Notes under the pieces: model-generated
Told to the model about the DNA's origin: nothing
The model's input: the letters and a program-made list of their open reading frames with translations, nothing else
Databases searched by the model: none
Made by a program: the position numbers and the translations under genes
Assembly (NCBI GenBank): GCA_902566365.1
Contig: CACFIH010000008.1
Location: 1 to 58,957, forward strand
Reading direction: 5' to 3'
Length of the DNA stretch: 58,957 nucleotides
From: an uncultured Pelagibacteraceae bacterium
GTDB lineage: Bacteria; Pseudomonadota; Alphaproteobacteria; Pelagibacterales; Pelagibacteraceae
Part shown: in pieces, positions 7,857 through 17,555 of the stretch
Numbering within the stretch: position 1 is the stretch's first letter
Layout: each line of letters starts with the position of its first letter

Positions 7857-8291
7857 ATGAGTGACATTAAAGAAATTCTCTCTAAATATAAAAAAATTGC
7901 AATGATAGGAGTGAGTAATGATACAAAAAAAGCATCCACTATTGTAATGAGATATATGCAAAAATATGGTTTTAAAGTTTATCCTGTTAACCCAAAAGCT
8001 AAAGGACAAAAAATCTTAGGCGAAGAGGTCTTTGAAAAAATTACTGACATAAAAGATCCTATCGATATCGTTGATGTCTTTAGACCGTCAAAAGAAATAC
8101 CAGCAATAGCCGAAGATGTTGTAAAAATTGGTGCTAAAGTTTTATGGCTTCAGTTAGGAATAAGAAATGAGAAAGCTAAAAAATTGATGAGTACTAATAA
8201 TATACACTATATTGAAAACAAGTGTACCAAAATGGAATACCAAACTCATTTTTTAAAAGTAAGACAAGCTTTCCCAGTTCTACAAGATTAA
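7857..8291 (+). CDS. CoA-binding domain protein (YccU-like)
   Basis: A 144-residue Rossmann-type protein matching the CoA_binding_2 family. It has IAMIGVSNDTKKAS at the start, YPVNPKAKGQKILGE in the middle, and WLQLGIRNEKA followed by ENKCTKMEY near the C-terminus. These proteins bind CoA in crystal structures but have no firmly established role. It lies last in the small operon after the crotonase gene, consistent with a CoA-related neighbourhood. Confidence 0.8.
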   Translation: MSDIKEILSKYKKIAMIGVSNDTKKASTIVMRYMQKYGFKVYPVNPKAKGQKILGEEVFEKITDIKDPIDIVDVFRPSKEIPAIAEDVVKIGAKVLWLQLGIRNEKAKKLMSTNNIHYIENKCTKMEYQTHFLKVRQAFPVLQD

Positions 8292-8292
8292 T

Positions 8293-8481
8293 TTAGTTTT
8301 TAGTTATGACCCATGCACGATGATGAAAATCATCAATATTTTTTTGTATTAATGATTTTGCCAAAGACTCAGCTTCGTCTTTATTTATAAAAGGACCATA
8401 TTCTTTTTTAGTATTATTATCCAATGTGCTTATTTCATTTGGATTTTTATGAGAACCTTCAATGACTATATAGTTGATCAT
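8293..8481 (-). CDS. Small conserved-looking hypothetical protein
   Basis: A 62-residue soluble protein with segment YGPFINKDEAESLAKSLIQK, then DDFHHRAWVI. The layout resembles short cytosolic proteins in which a Gly-Pro-Phe turn and a DEAE helix precede a final strand. It converges on the CoA-binding gene with a 1-bp gap and is divergent from the flavodoxin-like gene. No clear Shine-Dalgarno. The call rests on frame length and protein-like composition; function unknown. Confidence 0.5.
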   Translation of the reverse strand: MINYIVIEGSHKNPNEISTLDNNTKKEYGPFINKDEAESLAKSLIQKNIDDFHHRAWVITKN

Positions 8482-8543
8482 AGTGGTTATTTATTAATTA
8501 TTTATTGGTTTTAAATGTGGCATTTTAGTATTATTTGGTCTAG

Positions 8544-9113
8544 ATGAAAAAAATATTTCTTATCTATGGTCACTATAATGATAAATCATTTAATGCAGCA
8601 ATAAGAGACACATTTATAAAGACTGCTAAAGAAAAAGGGAATGAAGTTGATATTGTTGATCTTTATAAAGAAAAATTTGATCCAGTTTTTGCTGGAGAAG
8701 AGCCAGATGCAGTTGTTTTAGATCACAGAAAAAGAATTGATGCTTGTGATACAATAGTTTTAATTGCTCCTATTTGGAATTTTAGAATGCCTGCAATAGT
8801 AGAAGGTTGGATAGATAAAGTTTTAGCTCCACCATGGGCCTTTAAGTTTAAACAATTATGGGGCAATTATGGTTATCCAATTGGCAATCTAAGAGATAAG
8901 AAGGCAATAATTTTTTGCACATATGGTTCACCTAGATTAGCTATAACGACTTTTTTTCTCAATTTACCTATAAGAAGATTAAAAAGAGGAGTTTTTCATA
9001 TGTGCGGCATTTATAATATCAATTACAGAAGATATTTTGCTGTACCATTTGTTGGTGATAAAAAAAGAGAGCAGTTCCTCGAAGATGTCAAAAAAACTGC
9101 ACTTAATTTATAG
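8544..9113 (+). CDS. Flavodoxin-fold NAD(P)H dehydrogenase (quinone) family protein
   Basis: A 189-residue protein of the KefF/MdaB/NQO type. It has KKIFLIYGHYNDKSFNAAIRD for the FMN phosphate loop region, then DTIVLIAPIWNFRMPAIVEGW, the typical quinone-reductase PxW segment, and KKAIIFCTYGSP. It likely uses FMN or FAD to reduce quinones or other acceptors with NAD(P)H. Its 3' end overlaps the next gene by 29 bp. The physiological acceptor is unknown. Confidence 0.75.
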   Translation: MKKIFLIYGHYNDKSFNAAIRDTFIKTAKEKGNEVDIVDLYKEKFDPVFAGEEPDAVVLDHRKRIDACDTIVLIAPIWNFRMPAIVEGWIDKVLAPPWAFKFKQLWGNYGYPIGNLRDKKAIIFCTYGSPRLAITTFFLNLPIRRLKRGVFHMCGIYNINYRRYFAVPFVGDKKREQFLEDVKKTALNL

Positions 9114-9558
9114 TGTAGCAATAATCTTCTTATTGAATTTTTCTATATCAAAAGCAGAGCTACAAACTCCAAATAGTATAATTTTACCTGCTGAGGTAAT
9201 CAAAATCCAATTAATTGGACTTATGAATAATGATGAGAAATTTAAAGATAGTGGTATTGAGCAAACTTGGAATTTTGCTCACCCTGAAAATAAAAAAAAT
9301 ACTGGACCTCTACCTAACTTTAAGATGATGATTAAAAGTAGATCTTATCAAATGTTATTGAATCACTTGAACCACACTATAACCAATGTTGGAAGTAGTG
9401 ACAAATGGGCTCAATTTGAGGTTATAATTTTAGATAAGGAAAAGATTTATCATAAATTTAACTGGCAGGTCGAAAAATATACAAAGGAAGGGCCCCTTAA
9501 AGATTGCTGGTTAACCACAATGGTCTCTAGTCCAATTCCATTGGGAAGTTCAATTTGA
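9085..9558 (+). CDS. Exported DUF4864-like protein
   Basis: I start this gene at ATG 9085, not further upstream, because MSKKLHLIYSVAIIFLLNF then SISKA is a clean Sec signal peptide. That gives 157 residues. The mature part (VIKIQLIGLMNNDEKFKDSG, MIKSRSYQMLL, WQVEKYTKEGPLKDCWLTT) resembles DUF4864, a small NTF2-like periplasmic domain that ends in a W-x(n)-C motif. It overlaps the flavodoxin-like gene by 29 bp. Function unknown. Confidence 0.6.
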   Translation: MSKKLHLIYSVAIIFLLNFSISKAELQTPNSIILPAEVIKIQLIGLMNNDEKFKDSGIEQTWNFAHPENKKNTGPLPNFKMMIKSRSYQMLLNHLNHTITNVGSSDKWAQFEVIILDKEKIYHKFNWQVEKYTKEGPLKDCWLTTMVSSPIPLGSSI

Positions 9559-9614
9559 TTATTAATAATACAATTTTGTTTCGTAATGAATAAAAATTTA
9601 GTAGGAATCATTCA

Positions 9615-12047
9615 ATGAAAACTAAAACAAAAGTAGTAGTAGTTGGTGGAGGAGTAGTAGGAGTTAGTGCTCTTTATCATCTAGCAAAAAAAGGATGGTC
9701 AGATGTTGTTTTAGTTGAAAGAAAAGAATTAACTTCTGGGTCAACATGGCATGCTGCTGGTTTATTGCCTCTTTTTAATATGAGTTATTCTGTTGGACAA
9801 CTTCATAAGTACGCAGTTGATTTATATAAAAAACTAGAAGAGGAAACAGGAAAAAATGTAGGCTTTAGCGTTGTATCAAATATTCGTTTGGCAAGTACAA
9901 AAGATAGAATGGACGAGTATCACCAATATGCAGGAGTTGCTAAAACAATTGGAGTAGATGTTAAATTTTTAACTCCACAACAAGTAAAAGAGATTTGGCC
10001 GTTATGTCATACAGATGATTTAGTTGGAGCAATTCAACATCCAGAAGATGGATATATTCAACCTGCTGATTTAACACAAGCTCTTGCCACTGGCGCAAGA
10101 AACAGAGGTGCAGAAATTTATAGAAACACAACTGTATTAGCTATGAGACAAACTAAAGACGGTTGGATAGTAGAAACTGACAAAGGTTCGATTGAATGTG
10201 AACACGTAATATCTTGCTCAGGAAACTTTGCAAGACAAACTGGAGAAATGGTTGGATTAGATATCCCAGTTATTCCTGTTGAACATCAATATATTGTTAC
10301 AGAACCACATCCAGAGATTCAAAAAAGAAAAAAAGAAGGACTTCCTGAAATGGGAGTATTAAGAGATAGTGATAGCAGATGGTATATGAGAGAAGAGGCA
10401 GGTGGATTAATTTTAGGTCCTTATGAAGATGGTGCACCGGCATGTTACGTTGAGGGACCATCAAAAAATTCTGAATATGAATTATTCCAAGAGGATCTTG
10501 ATAGACTTGCTCCCCATATTGAAGGAGCAATACATCGTGTGCCTGCATTTGGAGAAGTTGGAGTAAAAAAAGTTTACAATGGTGCAATATGTTACACACC
10601 TGATGGTAATCCAATAGTTGGTCCAGCTTGGGGATTGAAAAATTTTTGGATTAATGAAGGTCATAGTTTTGGTATAACTGCTGCAGGAGGAGCAGGTTGG
10701 CAACTAGCAGAATGGATTATAGATGGAGAACCAACAATTGATATGTTAGGTGTCGAACCTAGACGATATGGAAATTATGCAACTAAATCTTATTTAAAAG
10801 CGAAAAATGAAGAAGCTTATAGTCATGTATTTATTGTGCATTATCCAGATGAGGAAAGACCAGCTGCAAGACCACTTAGAACATCACCTTGTTATGAAAG
10901 AATGAAAGATCTTGGAGCAGTATTTGGTCAAAAATTTGGATGGGAAAGACCTAATTTTTTTGCAACAGATGGAATGGAACAAAAAGATGATTGGTCATTT
11001 AGAAGATCAAAATGGTTTGATGCTATAAAAAAAGAGTGTGAAAATGTTAAAAAGAATGTCGGTCTTCTAGATATGACTGCTTTTGCGAAATGTAGAATTA
11101 AAGGTCCTAAAGCAGAAGAATTTTTAGATTATTTAGTTGCTAATAAACTTCCCAAAAAGATTGGAAGAATTAATTTGTGCCATGCTCTTAATACTAAGGG
11201 CGGCGTGCACTCTGAATTTACGATTATGAAAGAGGCAGAAAATAGCTATTATCTTGTTTCTGCTGGAGCAAATTTAAGATTAGATCATGACTGGATACAA
11301 AAATGGATGCCGACTGATGGCTCAGTAATATTTGAGGATCTTACAAATAGTACTGGAGTACTTGTTGTTGCTGGCCCTAAAACCAGAGAGTTAATGCAAA
11401 AAGTCTCGACTGATGATTTTTCTAATGAAAACTTTAAATGGTTAACAGCTAAAAATGTTAATGTTGGTTATGCTCCAGTTAACGCTATGAGAGTAAATTT
11501 TGTTGGTGAGCTTGGTTGGGAATTACATCACCCAATCGAATATCAAAATCATATTTTTGATAAATTAATGGAAGCAGGAAAGGATTTGGGTATCAAACCT
11601 TTCGGAATTAGAGCAATGAATAGTTTGAGAGTTGAAAAATCTTATAAGCTTGTTGGTACTGAATTATCTATTGAGTATTCACCATATGAGTCTGGCCTAG
11701 ATAGATTTATTCACCCAAATAAAGGAAATTTTATTGGTCTTGAAGCACTAAATAAATGGCGACAACAAGGTTTTGATAATAAATTAGTAACATTGGAAGT
11801 CCATAACACCACGGACTCAGATGTATTAGGAAATAATCCAATATACAAAGGTGATAAAGTTGTTGGAAGAGCAACAGGTGGTGAGTATGGATTTAGATTA
11901 GATAAGTCTATTGCATTAGCAATGGTTAAACCAGATCTAGCAAATGTTGGTGAAAAGCTTAAAGTCGATATCCTTGGAAAAATGTATGAGGCTACAATTC
12001 TTGAGGAAAGTCCTTATGATGCAGAAAATAAATTATTGAGAGCTTAA
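9615..12047 (+). CDS. Dimethylglycine/sarcosine dehydrogenase-like FAD-GcvT fusion protein
   Basis: An 810-residue two-part enzyme. Residues about 7-400 form an FAD-dependent amine oxidase (GGGVVG at 11-16; [11 protein letters not shown] with H46 at the position that carries covalent FAD in rat DMGDH). Residues about 430-810 form a GcvT-like folate domain that captures the released C1 unit as methylene-THF. The folate-site segment reads [10 protein letters not shown], with Glu where GcvT proteins usually have Asp. It is followed without a gap by etfB, etfA and the ETF-quinone oxidoreductase, so its electrons go to ubiquinone. Likely substrates are N-methylated glycines; the exact one is not proven. 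Confidence 0.85.
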   Translation: MKTKTKVVVVGGGVVGVSALYHLAKKGWSDVVLVERKELTSGSTWHAAGLLPLFNMSYSVGQLHKYAVDLYKKLEEETGKNVGFSVVSNIRLASTKDRMDEYHQYAGVAKTIGVDVKFLTPQQVKEIWPLCHTDDLVGAIQHPEDGYIQPADLTQALATGARNRGAEIYRNTTVLAMRQTKDGWIVETDKGSIECEHVISCSGNFARQTGEMVGLDIPVIPVEHQYIVTEPHPEIQKRKKEGLPEMGVLRDSDSRWYMREEAGGLILGPYEDGAPACYVEGPSKNSEYELFQEDLDRLAPHIEGAIHRVPAFGEVGVKKVYNGAICYTPDGNPIVGPAWGLKNFWINEGHSFGITAAGGAGWQLAEWIIDGEPTIDMLGVEPRRYGNYATKSYLKAKNEEAYSHVFIVHYPDEERPAARPLRTSPCYERMKDLGAVFGQKFGWERPNFFATDGMEQKDDWSFRRSKWFDAIKKECENVKKNVGLLDMTAFAKCRIKGPKAEEFLDYLVANKLPKKIGRINLCHALNTKGGVHSEFTIMKEAENSYYLVSAGANLRLDHDWIQKWMPTDGSVIFEDLTNSTGVLVVAGPKTRELMQKVSTDDFSNENFKWLTAKNVNVGYAPVNAMRVNFVGELGWELHHPIEYQNHIFDKLMEAGKDLGIKPFGIRAMNSLRVEKSYKLVGTELSIEYSPYESGLDRFIHPNKGNFIGLEALNKWRQQGFDNKLVTLEVHNTTDSDVLGNNPIYKGDKVVGRATGGEYGFRLDKSIALAMVKPDLANVGEKLKVDILGKMYEATILEESPYDAENKLLRA

Positions 12048-12796
12048 TGAAAATCTTAGTCGCAGTCAAAAGAGTGATCGATTACAATGTTCAAATAAGA
12101 GTTAAAGAAGATGGCTCAGGAGTAGTAACTGATAATGTTAAGATGTCAACAAATCCACCTGATGATAATGCAATTGAGGAAGCGGTAAAAATAAAAGAGG
12201 CTGGAAAAGCATCTGAGGTTGTAGCAGTTTCTGTTGGTGAGGAAAAAGCTCAAGAGACTGTTCGCAAAGCTTTGGCTGTAGGTGCTGACAGAGGAATTCT
12301 TGTAAAAGCAGATGGTGTCATTGAACCATTAGCTGTGTCAAAAATTTTACAAAAAGTTGTAGAAAAAGAAAAACCAGACCTAGTTTTTATGGGCAAGCAA
12401 GCGATTGATGATGATTGTAATCAAACTGGACAGATGTTGGCAGCACTTTTAAATTGGCCTCAAGCAACATTTGCCTCTAAAATTGAAGTCAAAGATAAGT
12501 CACTTGAGGTAACAAGAGAGATAGATGAAGGTTTAGAAACGATTGAGGTAAATGTCCCAGCAATTGTAACTTGTGATTTGCGATTGAATGAACCTAGATA
12601 TGCCTCTTTACCAAATATAATGAAAGCTAAAAAAAAGCCAATTGAGCAAATAACAGCATCAGATCTTGGTGTGGACACAAAGCCAAGAGTAGAGCAAATT
12701 AAAGTTGAGGAACCTCCAAAAAGAAAAGCAGGGATTAAGGTCGCAAGTGTAGAAGAATTAGTTCAAAAATTAAAAAATGAGGCTAAAGTAATATAA
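12047..12796 (+). CDS. etfB: Electron transfer flavoprotein beta subunit
   Basis: A 249-residue EtfB. It starts [20 protein letters not shown], the conserved N-terminus of the family. It carries the AMP-binding segment [18 protein letters not shown] and the recognition-loop region [15 protein letters not shown], then [20 protein letters not shown]. It accepts electrons from the dehydrogenase encoded just upstream (1-bp overlap) and forms the soluble heterodimer with EtfA (1-bp overlap downstream). Confidence 0.95.
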   Translation: MKILVAVKRVIDYNVQIRVKEDGSGVVTDNVKMSTNPPDDNAIEEAVKIKEAGKASEVVAVSVGEEKAQETVRKALAVGADRGILVKADGVIEPLAVSKILQKVVEKEKPDLVFMGKQAIDDDCNQTGQMLAALLNWPQATFASKIEVKDKSLEVTREIDEGLETIEVNVPAIVTCDLRLNEPRYASLPNIMKAKKKPIEQITASDLGVDTKPRVEQIKVEEPPKRKAGIKVASVEELVQKLKNEAKVI

Positions 12797-13749
12797 TGTC
12801 AGTTTTAATAATAACAGAACATAATAATAAAGAATACAAACCTTTTACTTTAAATGCGATTTCAGCAGCATCTCAAATTAATGAAGAAGTTCACGCTTTA
12901 GTTTTAGGCTCAAATTCTGATAGTGTGGCAAAATCTATTTCTGAAATTCCTAATGTTAAAAAAGTAATACACGTAAATAATCCCATATATGAAAATTATT
13001 TGGCTGAGAATTATACTTCGGCAATAATTAAGCTAGCAGAGGGATACTCGCACATAATTTGTTCAGCTAACACATTTGGTAAAAACCTGATGCCTAGAAT
13101 TGCTGCTTTACTAGATGTTTCTCAAGTAAGTGATATTACAAAAGTTGTATCTAAAGATACTTATGTAAGACCAATTTATGCAGGAAATGCTTTCGCCACT
13201 GTAAAAAGCACGGATAAAATCAAATGTGTAACAATAAGACCAACATCTTTTGATCCAGCTCCTACTTCTGGTGGTTCTGCAGAAATTCAAAATGGTAATC
13301 CTGGAGATACATCTAATTTATCAAAATTTATTAAAAAAGAGGAAATTAAATCAGATAGACCAGAACTTGGAACTGCTAGAGTTGTTATTTCTGGTGGTAG
13401 AGGAATGCAAAGTGGAGAGAATTTCAAATTGATCACAGCCGTAGCTGATAAACTTAATGCAGCTATAGGTGCATCAAGAGCTGCAGTAGATGCAGGCTAT
13501 ATAACTAATGATCACCAAGTTGGACAAACTGGAAAAGTTGTTGTGCCAGATTTATACATTGCTGTTGGTATATCAGGAGCAATTCAACATTTGGCAGGCA
13601 TGAAAGAGAGTAAGGTAATTGTTGCAATAAATAAAGATGGAGAGGCCCCAATTTTTAGCATTGCAGACTACGGCCTAGAAGCTGATTTATTTGATGCTTT
13701 ACCTAAGTTCCTTGAAGAATTGAACAAATTAAACACTATACAAAAATAA
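12796..13749 (+). CDS. etfA: Electron transfer flavoprotein alpha subunit
   Basis: A 317-residue EtfA. The C-terminal FAD-binding domain is well conserved: VVISGGRGMQSGENF, GASRAAVDAGYI, DHQVGQTGKVV, YIAVGISGAIQH and NKDGEAPIFSIADYGL. With EtfB it carries electrons from the adjacent dimethylglycine-dehydrogenase-like enzyme to the membrane ETF-quinone oxidoreductase encoded next. Normal length for the family. Confidence 0.95.
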   Translation: MSVLIITEHNNKEYKPFTLNAISAASQINEEVHALVLGSNSDSVAKSISEIPNVKKVIHVNNPIYENYLAENYTSAIIKLAEGYSHIICSANTFGKNLMPRIAALLDVSQVSDITKVVSKDTYVRPIYAGNAFATVKSTDKIKCVTIRPTSFDPAPTSGGSAEIQNGNPGDTSNLSKFIKKEEIKSDRPELGTARVVISGGRGMQSGENFKLITAVADKLNAAIGASRAAVDAGYITNDHQVGQTGKVVVPDLYIAVGISGAIQHLAGMKESKVIVAINKDGEAPIFSIADYGLEADLFDALPKFLEELNKLNTIQK

Positions 13750-13771
13750 TATAATCTGTAAAAAATTGATT

Positions 13772-15391
13772 ATGTCCAGAGAGACAATGGAATATGATGT
13801 AGTTATTGTTGGTGGTGGTCCATCAGGATTATCCACTGCTATTAAATTGAAACAACTAGATCAAAATTTAAATGTTTGTGTACTTGAAAAAGCATCTGAG
13901 ATAGGAGCACATATACTTAGTGGTAATGTTTTTGAAACTAGAGCATTAGATGAATTATTACCAAATTGGAGAGAATTAAATTCACCAATTAAAACAAAAG
14001 TAACAAAAGAAAAATTTTTATTTTTAGGAAAAACCAAATCTTTCAATTGGCCTACTTGGTTGCTTCCTTCAGTGCAACAAAATCATAAAAATTATATTAT
14101 AAGTTTGGCTAATTTATGTAGATGGCTTGCAGAACAAGCAGAAACATTAGGTGTAGAAATTTTTCCAGGTTTTCCAGCATGTGAAATTTTATATAATGAT
14201 GATGGTTCAGTCAAAGGAGTTGCAACTCAAGATATGGGTATAGATAAAGAAGGAAATAAAAAAGATAGTTTTGAACCTGGGATTGAACTTTTGGGAAAAG
14301 TTACTGTTTTTGCGGAAGGATGTAGAGGCCATTTGGGAAAACAATTAATTAAAAAATTTGAATTAGATAAAGATAAAAATCCTCAACAATATGGAATTGG
14401 TTTTAAAGAAATTTGGGAAGTTGATGATAAAAATCATGAAGAGGGTTTAGTAATGCATACAGCGGGTTGGCCATTAGATAATAACACTTATGGTGGTAGT
14501 TTTATGTATCACGCAGAGAACAAACAAGTATTTCTTGGATACGTTATAGGCTTGGATTATAAAAATCCTCATCTTTCTCCTTTTGATGAATTTCAAAGAT
14601 TTAAAACTCATCCAGCAATTAGAAAAATAATTGAAGGTGGAAAAAGAATTTCTTATGGAGCAAGAGCCTTAATAGAAGGTGGTTTACAAAGTTTACCAAA
14701 AATGCACATGCCAGGAGCTTTATTAATTGGTTGTGATGCAGGAACTCTAAATATGCCAAAGATTAAAGGATCACACACAGCAATGAAAAGTGGAATTTTA
14801 GCTGCTGAGACAATTGCCGAAAATATAAATAATAAAAAAAACCTATCTGTATATGAGGAAAAATTTAAAAAAAGTTGGTTATATGAGGAATTATTTAAAG
14901 CAAGAAATGTAAAACCTAGCTTTAGTTGGGGTTTATTCTTAGGGGTAATATTTACTGGAATTGATCAAATATTATTCAGAGGCAAACTGCCATTCACCTT
15001 AAAGCATAAACAGGCAGATCATGAAACTTTAAAATTAGCAAGTGAAATGCCTAAAATAGAATATCCAAAACCTGATAACGTAATAACATTTGATAAAACA
15101 AGCTCTGTTTATTTAACAGGTACTAACCATGCAGATAATCAACCAGTTCATTTAAAATTGAAAGATCCATACTTACCGATAAATTATACTTTAGAAAAAT
15201 TTGATGAACCTGCTCAAAGATATTGTCCAGCTGGCGTTTACGAAGTTCAACAACAAAATGGAACTAATAAATTTGTTATAAATTCACAAAATTGTATTCA
15301 CTGTAAAACTTGTGATATAAAAGAACCTTCTCAAAATATTACCTGGGTTACTCCAGAAGGTGGTGGGGGTCCTAAATACGGAAACATGTAA
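13772..15391 (+). CDS. Electron transfer flavoprotein-ubiquinone oxidoreductase
   Basis: A 539-residue membrane-associated flavoprotein. An N-terminal dinucleotide site (VVIVGGGPSGLS) binds FAD. The C-terminus has a [4Fe-4S] cluster with one Cys in CPAGVY and three in NCIHCKTCDI. A central hydrophobic stretch fits ubiquinone and membrane docking. It oxidises reduced ETF and passes electrons to ubiquinone, completing the four-gene chain. I use ATG 13772; a TTG 6 bp upstream is in frame but less likely. Confidence 0.93.
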   Translation: MSRETMEYDVVIVGGGPSGLSTAIKLKQLDQNLNVCVLEKASEIGAHILSGNVFETRALDELLPNWRELNSPIKTKVTKEKFLFLGKTKSFNWPTWLLPSVQQNHKNYIISLANLCRWLAEQAETLGVEIFPGFPACEILYNDDGSVKGVATQDMGIDKEGNKKDSFEPGIELLGKVTVFAEGCRGHLGKQLIKKFELDKDKNPQQYGIGFKEIWEVDDKNHEEGLVMHTAGWPLDNNTYGGSFMYHAENKQVFLGYVIGLDYKNPHLSPFDEFQRFKTHPAIRKIIEGGKRISYGARALIEGGLQSLPKMHMPGALLIGCDAGTLNMPKIKGSHTAMKSGILAAETIAENINNKKNLSVYEEKFKKSWLYEELFKARNVKPSFSWGLFLGVIFTGIDQILFRGKLPFTLKHKQADHETLKLASEMPKIEYPKPDNVITFDKTSSVYLTGTNHADNQPVHLKLKDPYLPINYTLEKFDEPAQRYCPAGVYEVQQQNGTNKFVINSQNCIHCKTCDIKEPSQNITWVTPEGGGGPKYGNM

Positions 15392-15766
15392 TTAGGATAA
15401 ATCAATTGCAAATTTTTTTAAAATTTCAATAGGTAAAATTTTTAAGGTGTTTTCGTGTGTACTTTTTAAATAAATTGGACAACCTTTTCCAGCTTCTACA
15501 GCCTTAGCATACCAACTTGCACATACACACCACCCGTCCCCATCTTTTAATCCCGGGAAACCATATTCTGGATGAGGTGTTATTAAATCGTTACCTGCTT
15601 CTTTACACCATTCAAGAAATTCTGTTGTTACTTTTGCACAAACTGTATGCACACCATGGTCATTTTTATCTGTATTACAACATCCATCTCGATACCACCC
15701 AGTTAAAGGATCAAGAGAACATTCCTCTAATTTTTCACCAAGAACATTTTTTTGATTTTTACTCAT
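15392..15766 (-). CDS. DUF2237 family protein
   Basis: A 124-residue protein with the DUF2237 pattern: NVLGEKLEECSLDPLTGWYR, DGCCNT, GVHTVCAKVT, GNDLITPHPEYGFPGLKDGD then WCVCASWY, and KSTHENTL. The many conserved cysteines suggest metal or redox chemistry, but no function is known. Its start abuts the stop of the 2OG-oxygenase-like gene, so hisI, that gene and this one form a minus-strand unit. It converges on the ETF-quinone oxidoreductase gene with no gap. Confidence 0.85.
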   Translation of the reverse strand: MSKNQKNVLGEKLEECSLDPLTGWYRDGCCNTDKNDHGVHTVCAKVTTEFLEWCKEAGNDLITPHPEYGFPGLKDGDGWCVCASWYAKAVEAGKGCPIYLKSTHENTLKILPIEILKKFAIDLS

Positions 15767-16390
15767 TTAATGGGTTGAAAAATATATATCATCATCAAGA
15801 AATGCATTAAATGAAACTGATCTTCTTTCTTCATTAGTATCACAAAAAGGATAAACAGCATGCATTAAATAATGTGGAAAAAAATAAAAATCACCAACCT
15901 CTGGTAAAATATCCATAACAGATTCTGATAAAAAAGATTTTGAACCATGGATTAGTTGTAAATGCCCATTTTTATTTGGTTTATTTTTTTGCCTTGTATT
16001 ACCCAAATTAGTTGGAACCTTCGTGTATCCAACTCCAGAGATATGGCCTGTATGCATGTGAATCGGATTATATTCATTTTGATATTGTCTTACTATCCAC
16101 GAAGCTGAAATTTGAAATTTTTTTATTTGTTTTTTTTTGGTTTGTGAAATCCAATTAGAAACTTCTGTAAATAAAAACTTACCAAATCCACTATCAGTCA
16201 TAAATTTTTCATCTAAATAAATTTCTTGAGAAACATTTCCAGCTAACGCGTATCCAGCATCGAGTTTTCCACCTTCTAAATTTTCTTTTGATTTTTCATC
16301 AGTATAATTATTTAATTTTTTTATTAATTCTTCGGGCATTTTTACTTTTAGCACAGATGGACCGAAAGGTTTAAAAATTGTTCTAGACAT
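15767..16390 (-). CDS. Putative 2-oxoglutarate/Fe(II)-dependent oxygenase
   Basis: A 207-residue cupin-like protein. A likely facial triad is visible: H (or H..H) in YNPIHMHTGHISG, a distal H in FFPHYLMHAVYPF, and an Arg in ERRSVSFN for 2-oxoglutarate. The layout matches a family of putative 2OG-Fe(II) oxygenases common in marine alphaproteobacteria and phages. No typical HxD is seen; the second ligand is uncertain. It abuts both hisI and the DUF2237 gene. Substrate unknown. Confidence 0.7.
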   Translation of the reverse strand: MSRTIFKPFGPSVLKVKMPEELIKKLNNYTDEKSKENLEGGKLDAGYALAGNVSQEIYLDEKFMTDSGFGKFLFTEVSNWISQTKKKQIKKFQISASWIVRQYQNEYNPIHMHTGHISGVGYTKVPTNLGNTRQKNKPNKNGHLQLIHGSKSFLSESVMDILPEVGDFYFFPHYLMHAVYPFCDTNEERRSVSFNAFLDDDIYFSTH

Positions 16391-16858
16391 TTATATTTTT
16401 GTTGGATTGGGTTGATCTTTGTAAACTTTTTCAGGATCAAATTTTTTTTCTTTTTCTTTAAACTCCATCTCAATTTTTCTACCATTATCAATCGGACCTA
16501 ATGGTATAGACCTATAGAAACATGATCTATAACCAACATGGCAACTTGATCCATTACCAATATCCACAGTCAACCAAATTGAGTCTTGATCATCATCAAT
16601 TCTTATCTCTTTAACTTTTTGTATAAATCCACTTGTTTTACCTTTATGCCAAATAGCTTTTCTCGAACGACTAAAATAATGAGCTTCTTTAGTTTCGATG
16701 GTTTTTTTTAATGCTTCGACGTTCATGTAACCATGCATTAAAATCTCTTTTGTTTTTGAACACATTGTAATAACAGGAATTAAACCATCATTATCAAATT
16801 TTGGTGAAAGAAGATTGCCCTCTTCAATTTCGGCTACATTTTCTCTTTTTTTGAACAT
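16391..16858 (-). CDS. hisI: Phosphoribosyl-AMP cyclohydrolase
   Basis: A 155-residue HisI, third step of histidine synthesis: it opens the adenine ring of phosphoribosyl-AMP. Motifs are GYMNVEALKKT, AHYFSRSRKAIWHKG, SGFIQKVKEI, IDDDQDSIWL and SCHVGYRSCFYR. The two downstream zinc cysteines are kept, but the DCDxD motif reads DDDQD, so the third zinc Cys is replaced by Asp; I recall the same variant in other alphaproteobacteria. A roughly 25-residue N-terminal extension is present. Divergent from folE, with a 12-bp palindrome (16879-16890) between them. Confidence 0.9.
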   Translation of the reverse strand: MFKKRENVAEIEEGNLLSPKFDNDGLIPVITMCSKTKEILMHGYMNVEALKKTIETKEAHYFSRSRKAIWHKGKTSGFIQKVKEIRIDDDQDSIWLTVDIGNGSSCHVGYRSCFYRSIPLGPIDNGRKIEMEFKEKEKKFDPEKVYKDQPNPTKI

Positions 16859-16934
16859 ATACGGTGATTATGTAGCACATATCTAGATATATTAAATATT
16901 TTAAAAAGAAGCATTTATATGTATAAAACCAGCA

Positions 16935-17552
16935 ATGAAATTAGTTAAAAATACTGACAATAACAATAAAGATCTAAAAAGGGTTTCAGATCAAGAAGCT
17001 GAGGAGGCGTTTAAGACAATTTTATCCTGGATAGGTGAGGATCCTGACAGAGAAGGTTTATTAGAAACTCCCAAAAGAGTTGTAAAAGCTTTCAAAGAAT
17101 ATTTTAAAGGTTACAAAGAAGATCCTAATCAAATCTTAGATAAAACCTTTGGTGATGTTGAGGGCTATGACGACATGGTAATTCAAAAAAATATTTCAGT
17201 GCAAAGTCATTGTGAGCACCACATGGCTCCAATTATTGGAAAAGCCCACGTTGCTTATATTCCAAATGAAAGAGTTGTTGGATTGAGTAAATTAGCAAGA
17301 GTTGTTGAGGTTTTTTCAAAAAGATTGCAAACTCAAGAAAGATTAACTATGCAAATTGCGAATACACTAATGAATTCACTTGACGCTAAAGGTGTTGCAG
17401 TAACAATAGACTCTACTCATCAATGTATGACTATGAGAGGGATTAAAAAAGAGCAAGCTTCGACAGTTACAAATTATTATTTAGGTAAATTTAAAGAAGA
17501 TCTTAGTTATCAAAATAGATATTTAAGATTTATTAGTATCCCAAAAGAATAA
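16935..17552 (+). CDS. folE: GTP cyclohydrolase I
   Basis: A 205-residue FolE, which converts GTP to dihydroneopterin triphosphate for folate synthesis. Zinc and active-site motifs are intact: VQSHCEHHMAPIIGKAHVAY, LSKLARVVEVFSKRLQTQE and DSTHQCMTMRGI. Its product supplies the folate used by the many GcvT-domain proteins of this region. The acuI-like gene starts 3 bp after its stop. Confidence 0.95.
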   Translation: MKLVKNTDNNNKDLKRVSDQEAEEAFKTILSWIGEDPDREGLLETPKRVVKAFKEYFKGYKEDPNQILDKTFGDVEGYDDMVIQKNISVQSHCEHHMAPIIGKAHVAYIPNERVVGLSKLARVVEVFSKRLQTQERLTMQIANTLMNSLDAKGVAVTIDSTHQCMTMRGIKKEQASTVTNYYLGKFKEDLSYQNRYLRFISIPKE

Positions 17553-17555
17553 AAA

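Noticed and set aside
10297..10703. Two minus-strand frames inside the first dehydrogenase gene
   Set aside because: They are antisense shadows of a strongly conserved coding gene, with no ribosome site and odd composition.
16879..16890. 12-bp palindrome ATATCTAGATAT between hisI and folE as an operator
   Set aside because: Short and A/T-rich, expected by chance; no matching consensus known.
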